A DNA stretch of 48,335 bases from Anaerolineales bacterium. GTDB lineage: Bacteria; Chloroflexota; Anaerolineae; Anaerolineales; UBA4823. The stretch is from positions 1 through 48,335 of the forward strand of contig JAFGBV010000014.1 in assembly GCA_016932955.1 (NCBI GenBank). The letters run 5' to 3'. Position 1 is the first letter of the stretch, and each line of letters begins with the position of its first letter. Below are positions 19,401 to 27,619 of the stretch, piece by piece. The position numbers and the translations under genes were made by a program. Under the pieces are notes generated by a model. It saw nothing but the letters and a program-made list of their open reading frames with translations. It was not told the origin of the DNA and ran no database searches.

Positions 19401-20534
19401 GTCGGTGATGTTGGCTGTAATGGTGAATTGGATGCCATCATAGTTTGCATCGCTGCTTTCACTTACATTACTGACATACCCGGTGTGCGGTGATATTTCA
19501 TCAACGGCATCGTTGACTGCGCCAACAATGACCGTCTGTGCTGTATCCCAATTGCTGGCATTAAAGGTGAGTGTGGTTTTGTTGGCGGTTGTTTGCGCAT
19601 CGGGGGTGATGGTGATGGTAACTGGCTTCTTGGGCTTGGTGTCTAGCACCACCGAGTACGACTCTACTGCACCATCCTCGGAAACATTCACTGACGAGGG
19701 GCTATAAGTAATGCCGGCAGTATCGTTATCGGTGATCGATGCATTGACGATTGCTGTAAGATTATTGTAGAAGGGGTCATTGCTAGCTGCAGTGTGGGTG
19801 ACCACACCGGTGTGCATTCCCTCCGCCACATCGTCATCCAATGCGGTGATGATCACGTTTTGTTCTGTTGTCCAATTGCTATCATTAAAGTACAGTTCGG
19901 TCTGATTGACTCCTACCTGGTCATCTGTAGTCAAAGTGACTGTTACCGGTGCGGTAGGCTGGCTGTTCAAGGTAATGTTGTAAAAAGATGCGATGCCGCC
20001 TTCTGCCAAGCTGATAGACTCCGGTTCCCATTTAATATCGGCGATGTCATCATCTGAGATATTAACAATGAGTGAGGTGATTGAAATGCTGTCATAAGCG
20101 GGGTCTGCGCTGGATGCACTGTGGTTGATGGTAACTGAGTGGTTTCCCTCAGCGATTAAGTCATTAACAGCGCTGACAGAAACACTTTGTGGAGAATCAT
20201 AATTGTCAGTCGTGAAAGTTAATGTTCCTGGGGAGACATTGACCTGTGAATCAGGGTCGGGTGTGAGCGTGATAGTGACGGTGGCGGTGGGAACCTCGGT
20301 GAGTACGATTGAGTAATTGCTGGCTGCACCACCTTCGGTTATGTCTATTGTCGTCGGATTTATTGTCACGCCTGCTGCTGTTGGGGCGGTGAAGTGGTTT
20401 AGTGGGATACCTTTCTCATTTGCTGCTGCCACTTGGCGGTATAAACCTAGCTGCAGCACGAGCGGGAGGAGCAGAAGCAGCGATAATACTCTGCGCAGAA
20501 ATTGTGCGTGTTTCACCGTTATCCGTTGATTCAT
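16452..20534 (-). CDS. Large secreted Calx-beta-like repeat protein
   Basis: A 1360-aa exported protein. A signal peptide covers about residues 1-38 (VLSLLLLLPLVLQLGLY then AAA). Nine tandem beta-sandwich repeats of about 95-110 residues follow, each ending near DNDTAGI and carrying signatures such as P.T..ISEDG, LNSQPT.PVT and SNDPNYNG. A tenth, standard Calx-beta domain (ISVTEGDVDS, acidic calcium ligands) comes next, and then a C-terminal lectin/LamG-like domain of about 200 residues. The many Asp-rich loops suggest calcium-stabilised, rod-like surface fibres with an adhesive tip. There is no C-terminal anchor signal. It starts 27 bp after the phosphatase gene and overlaps the next gene by 4 bp, so it belongs to the same transcript. 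Whether it serves the injection system is unknown. Confidence 0.82.
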   Translation of the reverse strand: MNQRITVKHAQFLRRVLSLLLLLPLVLQLGLYRQVAAANEKGIPLNHFTAPTAAGVTINPTTIDITEGGAASNYSIVLTEVPTATVTITLTPDPDSQVNVSPGTLTFTTDNYDSPQSVSVSAVNDLIAEGNHSVTINHSASSADPAYDSISITSLIVNISDDDIADIKWEPESISLAEGGIASFYNITLNSQPTAPVTVTLTTDDQVGVNQTELYFNDSNWTTEQNVIITALDDDVAEGMHTGVVTHTAASNDPFYNNLTAIVNASITDNDTAGITYSPSSVNVSEDGAVESYSVVLDTKPKKPVTITITPDAQTTANKTTLTFNASNWDTAQTVIVGAVNDAVDEISPHTGYVSNVSESSDANYDGIQFTITANITDDDEAGVIVTPLSLNATEGETPSPTYNIRLNSQPTATVTATLTIAPSGQISTSPTQVIFTSANWSSAQNVQVIAVDDFIDEEVMSGTITQTALSNDPNYNGISIDNVEVTINDNDTAGISAAPTTVSISEDGLTAVYSIQLDSQPTGSVTVRITQSVQVTTVPIQVTFGTSTWDDPQEVTVSAVNDDIDEGNHISQIAHTSESTDPLYNGLSFEVTAQIADNDFAGITVQPTDLDLSEGSASVPYTVVLDSEPTQPVTISLSHNAQVELSLQDLYFDNTNWDLEQTINITATDDFVAEGPHAATVFHVASSNDPKYEGLSEQLETHITDNDTAEILVAPLTVYVSESGDTESYQVRLNSQPTGVVTITISPDSQLGVSEIVITFDSTNWNTPLDVIVSAVNDSVAEVTPHYGTVTHSSASNDPNYNAVNIPDITAEIADNDAPGVFLRPSVITIAEDGISAPITATYQAELTTRPLNPVVVNVVSSPQFTTSPTSLTFTPQNWNQRQTVTVTVVDDQVAEGDKTTLLHHTVSSEDTFYDQLKVNPLKVNILDNDTPGIEIDPGDTLITHETGSSVTYTIKLTSQPTNTVSLVMESQNPDEGQVYDPYGWVATFYTHTWNTPQTITIIGIDDSLDDEAKPYTITIQAASPDPVYNDLTGTIHLINLDDDGPRISVENISVTEGDVDSVDAVFTIRLDQSTAQDVSVHYQTMNGTALGGSDFTAISGDLIIPGGQTSAQVVVEVLGDTLGESREIFYLRLSNPTNHATLDTNIAECLITETDPIFTRLPLIVQNYSTLILMDDFDTPLGWTMIPENGAGSYLSNGMYHITHTLPNRNVRTIAPVNSADISQSFAIKTTVSLAPGSDSGTRFGILFNWIDQFRFYRYLVCPSTQEYWIYKFQQSWVILAYGKSTAINSTGENTLQLVRNGGEVHAYANGSLLTSLPNETTYLGGGAGLTILSSPSLAAQDIADAAFDFFKIWEYSQ

Positions 20535-20561
20535 AGCACACCTCTAATAAATCCCCACACT

Positions 20562-22241
20562 TCATCCGCCGCCTGCATCAGGTGTGGATGTTGGCTCGCG
20601 GCGATCTGGGCGGTCAGTGGGGGCTGCTGTGCCAGCAGATGGGGCAGAATAAGTGGATGTAGGCCGTAAGGTAGGGGTTGGTGTATTGGTTGGCGTGGGT
20701 GTGTTTGTAGGTGTGAAAGTGGATGTCGCCGTGGGACGCGGAACATCTAAACCTCCCAATAGCATCCAGGAATCGTACTGTGCGGCAGTTGAATCAGACT
20801 GTAGCAGACGCTCAAAACCACCACGACTTCCTGAGTCGAGTACAATGGGTTCCGATTGTGCGCTACTTGTCGCCAGGCATTCTCCACCCAAACAATCTAC
20901 CTGGAAGCTGGCTGCTGCCTGGGAGAAAGTCACCCCCATCACACCATTATGGAGTATTGCCTGATACAGACCACCAACAGCATCCACCTGTAGATCTTCT
21001 GCTAGAACAAGTAGGCTGCCCTGATCGAGGGTCAGTGTTGTGAAAAACTCATCCTCGTTTGAAAGGGCAAGAGATGTAAGGAAGATGCTTGTTTCCACAT
21101 CTAGATAAATACTCGCCCCATCACTTAGGGTGAGTTTTGCAGGGGCATCGGTGGTCCAAATACGCACTCCCTCACCAAAGGGGATCTTTTGGCCTGGCAC
21201 CGGATCAATAGGATCCCAGCCCGGGATGTAAGCGCTATATGAGCCGGCAGTAAAGCTTTGCAGCTCAGCATACCCGGCAGCGATATCGGGTGTGGGAATC
21301 GCGGTAGGCGGGGGTAAAGTGGGGCTGGCGGTAAGTACTGCTTGCTGTGATGGTTTGCTAAAAAGCCCTGTTCGGAAACCTATAAACAGAAGGATCAGGG
21401 CTAAGGAAATGAGAATTACTGCCCAAGCAACAGGCGGGAGATGTTTGCCTTTACCCGGCATCTCCAGAATGACGGCAGTAATATTGTCGTGAACCTGGCG
21501 GTTCAGGGCTAAATTGACCAGTGTGCTAGCAGCGCTTTCTGGGTCTTGCCGGCGTACAGTATGGGTAATATCTTCTGTGCTGACGAAGGGGATACCTGTA
21601 TCGGGGGCAGGTGCGGTCAGCCCGTCAGAGCTAAGCACAATCACATCACCTGGCTCGAGAGGAAGTGTATCCTGCTCATATCGTTCTAAATATTCAGCAG
21701 CTTCACTTTCGGGAAGGATACCCAGGTCGACCTCCAGGACGGGCGTCTCTGGGGCACCAATATAGCAGGATGGGGAGATTGGATCTCGGCTGAGCTGGAA
21801 GCAAGCTTTACGACGTACCAGAAAGGCACGGTTACTGCCCACATGAGCCAAATAAAGCAACATACTTTGTAGATCAATCGCTACGACAGTTAAAGCAGCA
21901 CCGGTATGCCGCAGGCGTAAGTTTGAAGCTGCAGCTTGCTGCAGTGAACGGTGCACACCCTGGATTGCATCGGAGAGCAGTGTGGGGATATCAATCTGGG
22001 GAGAGGTCTGGATGGTATGGAATACTGCCTCCAGGATATACTGCCCGGCATGTTTGCCGCCGATCGCTCCTCCAAAGCCATCTGCGATGATACCCAACTG
22101 TAGATATAATCCTCCGGCTGTGACTATTACCTGGCAGAGGTTGTGGTCTTCTTCGGCATGAAGACGTGGTGAGAAGCCGATATGCTGCGCGGCAGCGCAC
22201 GTCACTTCTGGTAGATCGTAATCGAGAGCTTCGTTTGTCAT
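20562..22241 (-). CDS. Membrane-tethered PP2C-family phosphatase with extracytoplasmic FecR-like domain
   Basis: 559 aa. Residues 1-260 form a PP2C Ser/Thr phosphatase fold with the metal-binding aspartates in ADGFGG (D54), SSDGLT (D206) and HDNIT (D252). The VGDSR motif is changed to VGSNR (134-138), so activity may be modified. One membrane helix spans 271-291. Outside, residues about 355-480 resemble a FecR-type domain, and residues 500-535 are a Thr/Pro-rich stalk (TPTNTPTPTNTPTPT). It overlaps the solute-binding gene by 4 bp. With the FHA genes just upstream it resembles the phosphatase/FHA pair (PppA/Fha) that controls type VI secretion by threonine phosphorylation. No kinase gene is present in the window. 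Confidence 0.82.
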   Translation of the reverse strand: MTNEALDYDLPEVTCAAAQHIGFSPRLHAEEDHNLCQVIVTAGGLYLQLGIIADGFGGAIGGKHAGQYILEAVFHTIQTSPQIDIPTLLSDAIQGVHRSLQQAAASNLRLRHTGAALTVVAIDLQSMLLYLAHVGSNRAFLVRRKACFQLSRDPISPSCYIGAPETPVLEVDLGILPESEAAEYLERYEQDTLPLEPGDVIVLSSDGLTAPAPDTGIPFVSTEDITHTVRRQDPESAASTLVNLALNRQVHDNITAVILEMPGKGKHLPPVAWAVILISLALILLFIGFRTGLFSKPSQQAVLTASPTLPPPTAIPTPDIAAGYAELQSFTAGSYSAYIPGWDPIDPVPGQKIPFGEGVRIWTTDAPAKLTLSDGASIYLDVETSIFLTSLALSNEDEFFTTLTLDQGSLLVLAEDLQVDAVGGLYQAILHNGVMGVTFSQAAASFQVDCLGGECLATSSAQSEPIVLDSGSRGGFERLLQSDSTAAQYDSWMLLGGLDVPRPTATSTFTPTNTPTPTNTPTPTLRPTSTYSAPSAGTAAPTDRPDRREPTSTPDAGGG

Positions 22242-23446
22242 GGTGTGGGTGTAACCGTGGCAGGCACTGGAGTTTCAATCAGCGGATTGAGACCTCCTGT
22301 CTCGGTACGACTTTCATAAAAATTCAACCACTGGCCTGTGATGCGTTCGTAGTTAGCTCCTGCCCAAACATGATCATATGGAATGAGCTGTTTGAGGGGA
22401 CTGCTGATATAGCCCTGGGGAGGCTGCATATCCGTAGGAATTGCCGTTACGGGATAATCGGAAGCGTAGAGGCGCATAGCGGAATCGCTAAGGGTCCAAT
22501 CAATGAACTCCATAGCGGCCGAGAGATCGCTGCCACTAGGTTTTTTAATGAGGGCTACTGCGTTCACATCATATCCGGAGCCCTCAACAGGAAACACAGC
22601 CAGTAGTGGGAAACCCTCCTTCAAATAAGGTATCGCTGCTTCACCGTAAGATATGCCAATAGGGACCTCGCCTTGGGCTACATATTGGCAAGGATCACTT
22701 CCCGAGTCGGTGTAGATGATAATATTCTGGTTGAGAGACGCCAAATAGGACCAGGCAGCCAGCTCTCCCTCAAGATCTTGTGCGCTGCCCCATTCTAATA
22801 ACTGAGCGGCGCGTGGTGGTTGGCTGTTCATTGTTTGGATCAAGCCTGATACTGCCATGTATCCGGCGCTGGATTTGGATGGATTTGGGAAGAGTAATTG
22901 TCCCTCGTACACTGGATTTAGCAGGTCAAGCCAGGAGGTGGGCATGGGCAGGCTTTCTTGCACTAATAGGTCTGTGTTAACACAGAATGCAACCAGGATG
23001 GCGTTGTTGCCGACCCAATATGGGGGGGTGTTGGCGTCCCGCATGCGGAGGATTACCTGATCTAAGCGTAAGGCGGCTTCGGGTGTGGCAGGTTCGTATG
23101 GGTTCAGCAATCCCTCCGCCTGTAAGCGCACCATTGCTGCTGCACTGACACCCCACAATACATCTGCTGGAGGGTTCTCCTTCTGGGCAATCAATTGACG
23201 TGTTAGCTCCCAACTGGTACCGGTTTGGATTTCAAGCTGGATGCCTGGATGTGATTGCTCGAAGTAGCGACGGTAAACATCTACTTGATCCTGGGGAAAA
23301 GCTGAATAAACGGTGAGTATGCGTGTCTCGGGGGTGGCAGTGCTGATCGGAATATTGCCTCGCAAGCGCTGATACGCTTCTTGAATTGGCGCACAACTCA
23401 CGAGCAGCAAGGAAAGAACTACGATCGCGGCGTTTCTCAAGGACAT
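22238..23446 (-). CDS. Orphan extracellular solute-binding lipoprotein (AfuA/PhnS-like)
   Basis: 402 aa with a lipoprotein signal ending in LLLVSC (Cys18), so anchored on the outer face of the cytoplasmic membrane. It has the two-lobe fold of ABC-type substrate-binding proteins of the iron(III)/phosphonate/polyamine class (LTVYSAFPQDQVDVYRRYFE at the start of the mature part, then PADVLWGVS and PTSWLDLLNP). The C-terminus ends in a short TPVPATVTPTP tail. No permease or ATPase for it is next to it; instead its stop overlaps the phosphatase gene by 4 bp and its start overlaps the FHA/Ig gene by 10 bp. It may therefore act as a sensor subunit for the phosphatase or its partners rather than in uptake. 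That role is inference. Confidence 0.8.
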   Translation of the reverse strand: MSLRNAAIVVLSLLLVSCAPIQEAYQRLRGNIPISTATPETRILTVYSAFPQDQVDVYRRYFEQSHPGIQLEIQTGTSWELTRQLIAQKENPPADVLWGVSAAAMVRLQAEGLLNPYEPATPEAALRLDQVILRMRDANTPPYWVGNNAILVAFCVNTDLLVQESLPMPTSWLDLLNPVYEGQLLFPNPSKSSAGYMAVSGLIQTMNSQPPRAAQLLEWGSAQDLEGELAAWSYLASLNQNIIIYTDSGSDPCQYVAQGEVPIGISYGEAAIPYLKEGFPLLAVFPVEGSGYDVNAVALIKKPSGSDLSAAMEFIDWTLSDSAMRLYASDYPVTAIPTDMQPPQGYISSPLKQLIPYDHVWAGANYERITGQWLNFYESRTETGGLNPLIETPVPATVTPTP

Positions 23447-26400
23447 GGTGTATCCCAGTCATTCGTGCTTGGAGCGGACTCCAATGGGTCGGGAGAAAGG
23501 GGATCAATATACACCGCAACCACATAGTAAGTGGAGCATGTTAGTGCGTCATCATCTTCCCAGGAGCGTGCATCGGCATTGAGATCATTCTCGTCTGCTA
23601 CCACAACATATCCAGATCCCTGGCCGCGGTAGATACGGAATCCGATTATCAATTCTGGGCGGTTGTATTCCCAATTGATCGTTGCAGTGTGTGGTGGGTT
23701 AGGATTGGTAACGAAACTGCCAGTGATATTATACGGGGCTGGCGGCGGCTTGATCGGTACTACATCAAGATTGATACTAGATTGGCGGGTTGCTGCCTGG
23801 TTACTGGTTGTGAGGATGAAGCTCTGATCGGTTAGCACATTTTCTATATCTACGCTGCCAACTAAAGGTACTTCACCAATGCCCGAGAGAGTAGCAGTGA
23901 GCGCATTGGTAATGTTCCAGCTCAACCGTACATCTGACCCAGCCCCAACTTCGTAGGTGGGCGGAGAAGAACTGACCAAATCGACCTGATCGATGGTGAC
24001 ATCTACGGGCTGGGCGGTGAAGGATTCGATCACAGGTGGAGCAGGAGCGGTGGGTGTGGTGCTGGGCGTAGGAGTTAAAGTGGGCGGTGATGTATTGGTT
24101 GGCGTGGGTGTGATTGTGATTGTAGGTGTTTGTGAGGGCAACGGTGTTGGAGTGACTGTGCTACTAGGGATTGCTGTCGCGATCAGAATCTTCGCCTCAG
24201 CGGCTTTTACTGACTGTTTGTCACCATTGGTAGCTACGAGCACAAAAGAGGTGGTTTCTCTAAGGGTGAAGGTTTTGTGACCTAGAGCAGGAAGGTAGGA
24301 AATGGACTCGTCTCCTAGGGGTCCAATGTTAAGCTGAATATTGGTAAAGGGGCCGGTGACAAGCCAATCAACTCGTACGGTGGCGCTGCCACCTGCAGAG
24401 ATCACGGACTCTTCTGGAGTGACCATGAAGATCTCGATTTTCGGGGCTTCTGCAGGTTCTGGTTCGGGAGGTGCTGGGTTGACTGTCACCTGACGGATAT
24501 CACGCACAGTGACCTGCCCGTTGGAGGCCGAAAGGACATAAAGAGTGGTTTCTGCTGGGGTATGCGAGGCAACGCCGGTGTTTGGCAGTTCTTCCGCAAC
24601 TGGATCGATGGAGACGACAGTTGCATTCGATATCGCCCAGGTTATCGAAATACTTTCGCCGGCAGTGATCACTTCTGGAAAAACGATAAATGAATTAATA
24701 ATTGGTTCAGGCAGAGGGGGCACACCGGGGGTGAACACCTGAAGTTCAAGGGGAAATTCGACAGGGAAGTCAGGCAGGGAGGAATTGATGGCGCGCAGGG
24801 TGAAGATCAAACTTTTTTCAGCGGTTATTTGTCGGGAACCAATAGCGGGAACGGTTTCTTCGACCCCATCGGTTTTATTGATGAGGGTCAGTGCATCAGC
24901 GTTAAGTACCATCCAGGATATCACGACAGGTTGCCCTGGCGCGGCGGTAGAAGGTTCAGCGCTAAATAGCATCACACGAGGGGTAATTGGTTTGACAGAT
25001 ATTGACTGGGTGACCTGATCACCCAGTCCCAAGAAGGGAAGCATGCGGGAGAGCCATGTCTCGCCTTTCAGTGTATATGTGGTGGATTGGATCGGTGAAC
25101 GCGAGAGAGAAACACCCTGGACAACGACGGGATCTTGCCCAGCGCCATCATCCATGGTTAGTTGGGTTAATGGAGAGGGAGGAAATACTTTCCATTCCAG
25201 GAGAATATCTTGCCCTGCGGTAATGCTGCGATTGGGCTCGCTAACGAATTGTAAGTGCGGGTTAAAGAGAAAGCCAATCGATAAAATGATAAACAATACT
25301 GCAAATAATATGAGCCAGGGGCCAATAAGAGGTGAACGGGAAAGCTGACCCAAAACAGACCGGGGCGTCAGTCCGCCTATTAGCGGCGAGGCGGAGATTG
25401 TAAAGGGAAAGGTGCGTGATCGTAGCGCGATGAGGGCACGTTTGGCAGGGGTGAGGCGAATGGGCAGGAAGAGGTTGCCGTCTGCAGGTAATCGGGTTTC
25501 GGCCTGTGCGGCAAGGGCTGTTTCTTCACCAGGTACTTTGAACTCAAAATTTAGGGCTTTTTCGTCATCGGAGCCATCGATCCGGAAGGTGGCCGGGCTG
25601 TTACCACGATTGGTGATGGAGATAGCTGTCTCGGCAGTGCGTTTAACCCAGGAAGTGCGCAGGCTACGAGGAAAGAGCTCGCCTACGGAAAATTCGTAAT
25701 ATGGGTTAATCGTTATGGTTGCACCGCGCAGGCTGGAGCGTCCGGGATAATTAGGCGAGGTGACAATGACGGCAAAGTGATGTGCACCAGCATGGCTAGA
25801 TGGCAATCGTGGTGGGCTGATTGCTATATTGACAGTTCCTCGCTCGCCCTCTAGGAGGTTGATACGCGGTGGAATAATAGAAACCCATTCGGGCTCAATG
25901 CCCTCAACATGAATGTCAAATGCGGCAACAATGTTGCCACCGTTTGCAATCGTGATGGGGAAGGTGGCAGTTTGCTCGACATCGATTGTTGAATCACGTA
26001 ATGCCATTTCAGTGAACACGATCTCATCTGCGCGATCGGGTGGACGGGCATGCAATCCGATGGGAAAGGTCTCACCAAGAGCTGGCAGGCGAGAGACAGC
26101 AGTGGGTGCTTCGCCGGGTTCAGCGACCCTCGGCGTCGGTGCGGCTGGCGCAGAAGGAATCGGTCTGCCACCAATCCGCGCAGGGGGGCTTGGGGCGCCA
26201 TCGCCAGCCAGGAGGATAATGGAGAAACCACCAACCTCAATTGTTTCCCAGGGTTGCAGAACAACTCGCAGATTAGGCAATAAAGGCTCTATGCCACCTT
26301 CTCTTTGCTCTCCACGCAGGCGGGCATTGGTTGCCTCGCCGATAACGAGGAGAGAATAAGGTCGCTGGCGACAATCAAGAACGGCAAAGAAAGGTGGTAT

Positions 26401-26550
26401 GTTCTGGATCTGTGTTCCGGGGCCGCTTTCCAGGATGATATCGTTTTCGGCGCTGCTACCGATGTTCAAGATACCTTTTGCAGGGTCGAGGTTATAAAAA
26501 ATAACCTCACCTGAGGGGGCGATGATTTCCAGGCGATCTTGTGTCGGCAT
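23437..26550 (-). CDS. FHA-like, Ig-repeat single-pass membrane protein
   Basis: 1037 aa. Residues about 5-115 look like an FHA fold (GILNIGSSAENDIILE, ending GGFSIILLAGD), though the usual SRxH motif is missing. Two Ig/CARDB-like beta domains follow (about 180-400), then one membrane helix (408-429, WLILFAVLFIILSIGF), then four or so extracytoplasmic Ig-like domains, a Thr/Pro-rich linker (TPTPTNTSPPTLTPTPS) and a fibronectin-III-like end. The N-terminal half resembles the FHA-PDZ protein encoded two genes upstream, so the two look like paralogues. It overlaps the solute-binding gene by 10 bp. A scaffold that links a phospho-protein signal inside to proteins outside is plausible. No exact family is recognised. 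Confidence 0.68.
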   Translation of the reverse strand: MPTQDRLEIIAPSGEVIFYNLDPAKGILNIGSSAENDIILESGPGTQIQNIPPFFAVLDCRQRPYSLLVIGEATNARLRGEQREGGIEPLLPNLRVVLQPWETIEVGGFSIILLAGDGAPSPPARIGGRPIPSAPAAPTPRVAEPGEAPTAVSRLPALGETFPIGLHARPPDRADEIVFTEMALRDSTIDVEQTATFPITIANGGNIVAAFDIHVEGIEPEWVSIIPPRINLLEGERGTVNIAISPPRLPSSHAGAHHFAVIVTSPNYPGRSSLRGATITINPYYEFSVGELFPRSLRTSWVKRTAETAISITNRGNSPATFRIDGSDDEKALNFEFKVPGEETALAAQAETRLPADGNLFLPIRLTPAKRALIALRSRTFPFTISASPLIGGLTPRSVLGQLSRSPLIGPWLILFAVLFIILSIGFLFNPHLQFVSEPNRSITAGQDILLEWKVFPPSPLTQLTMDDGAGQDPVVVQGVSLSRSPIQSTTYTLKGETWLSRMLPFLGLGDQVTQSISVKPITPRVMLFSAEPSTAAPGQPVVISWMVLNADALTLINKTDGVEETVPAIGSRQITAEKSLIFTLRAINSSLPDFPVEFPLELQVFTPGVPPLPEPIINSFIVFPEVITAGESISITWAISNATVVSIDPVAEELPNTGVASHTPAETTLYVLSASNGQVTVRDIRQVTVNPAPPEPEPAEAPKIEIFMVTPEESVISAGGSATVRVDWLVTGPFTNIQLNIGPLGDESISYLPALGHKTFTLRETTSFVLVATNGDKQSVKAAEAKILIATAIPSSTVTPTPLPSQTPTITITPTPTNTSPPTLTPTPSTTPTAPAPPVIESFTAQPVDVTIDQVDLVSSSPPTYEVGAGSDVRLSWNITNALTATLSGIGEVPLVGSVDIENVLTDQSFILTTSNQAATRQSSINLDVVPIKPPPAPYNITGSFVTNPNPPHTATINWEYNRPELIIGFRIYRGQGSGYVVVADENDLNADARSWEDDDALTCSTYYVVAVYIDPLSPDPLESAPSTNDWDTPCP

Positions 26551-26569
26551 ATCCAGAACCTTTACCTCG

Positions 26570-27619
26570 TTATGAGAGTGGGAAGCGGATTGCCAGGAAT
26601 CCGTAGACTGCCACGCCTATCCCAATGTTGACCAGGATCCACAGCAAGTGTGGCCAATAGATGCCCAACCAGGAAATACCACGCATCTGCATCTGTCCGG
26701 TTTCTGCGTATTCGGACGCGAGCCCAACCGCTCCAGATCCGACGCCAGTATATGCCTCTATGCAACGCGAAACAACTTTGAAAGTGTAGAGCTGCGAGCG
26801 CCGAGGATTGTTGGGGATGACATGAAGGTCAAGCAGGATGCTATCACCTGGTGAGATGAAGGGGGTTTTTACCCACTTACCGGGGAACTGAGTTGTAGGC
26901 GCGGTTGGCGCAGGTGTTACGGTATATGTGGAGGCGGTAGTGGCTGCCTGCGCGTGTACTGCAGCCGTACTGGGGGAGCTCTTCTGGGGTGAAGCGGAAG
27001 TGATTTCTGATGGTTTCCCCCCGGGGAGGCTACTCGCTTCAGACGATATCTGAGCAGCGCGGGAGGCTTGCATCTGTCCAGCGCGGACTTTAGAACCCGC
27101 CTGAGCTGCCTGGCGTCCTGCTGACCCGGGCAGCAGAGAGCCAAGCGTGGAGAGAATGCTTGCTACAGTCCCAGCGGATTTGCGTGCCTGGGCGCTCTTT
27201 TTCTTAAAGCCGGAAGGTGGCTTGCGCGCGGGACGAGCGGAAGCGCTTGGGGCGGTTTGTGGGATTGGCGCGGCTGGTTGCACGGAAGTTGCCTGGGTGG
27301 GTTGGGTCACGGGTGGGGTGAAAACAGGCAACTCAATACCATTGAGCAAGAACTGGAAACGCAACACATTGACAGGTTCCTGGGCTTGCAGAGCATAGTG
27401 GCAGTTCAGGTTACCCTGGTTGGCAAAATGTAAATGGAACACCTGTTTGCCAAGGCGCCTACGCTGTTGCGAAATCCAGCGCAGGCCAAGGATGAAGATA
27501 AGCAGAAGGAGCAAGCCTGCTCCTACCCATAGAGCAATGGTGAGCAAACGCACGAATAGGGGCGGAATAGTTAATGGCAGAGGATTGCTCAGCAGGCCAG
27601 GTGGAAAGCTATGGCTCAT
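26570..27619 (-). CDS. Uncharacterised protein with a membrane helix at each end
   Basis: 349 aa; I do not recognise a family. One strong membrane helix lies at about 22-48 (LLTIALWVGAGLLLLLIFIL) and another at about 320-345 near the C-terminus. Between them are a short beta-rich piece (about 58-95), a long Ala/Ser/Pro/Gln-rich low-complexity linker with a basic patch (about 110-250) and a second beta-rich piece with DSILLDLHVIPNNPRRSQLY. It overlaps the stop of the FHA-PDZ gene by 4 bp and is followed after 19 bp by the FHA/Ig gene. Its place between two FHA-type genes suggests that it helps to hold that complex at the membrane. Confidence 0.6.
   Translation of the reverse strand: MSHSFPPGLLSNPLPLTIPPLFVRLLTIALWVGAGLLLLLIFILGLRWISQQRRRLGKQVFHLHFANQGNLNCHYALQAQEPVNVLRFQFLLNGIELPVFTPPVTQPTQATSVQPAAPIPQTAPSASARPARKPPSGFKKKSAQARKSAGTVASILSTLGSLLPGSAGRQAAQAGSKVRAGQMQASRAAQISSEASSLPGGKPSEITSASPQKSSPSTAAVHAQAATTASTYTVTPAPTAPTTQFPGKWVKTPFISPGDSILLDLHVIPNNPRRSQLYTFKVVSRCIEAYTGVGSGAVGLASEYAETGQMQMRGISWLGIYWPHLLWILVNIGIGVAVYGFLAIRFPLS

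Noticed and set aside
16452..20534. Tandem DNA repeat array or CRISPR-like structure
   Set aside because: The periodicity of about 300 bp is at protein level, with diverged DNA and no spacer structure.
20683..24112. Shared 21-bp DNA identity at 20683-20703 and 24092-24112
   Set aside because: Both encode Thr/Pro-rich linkers (TPTPTNT); low-complexity coding explains the match without a mobile repeat.
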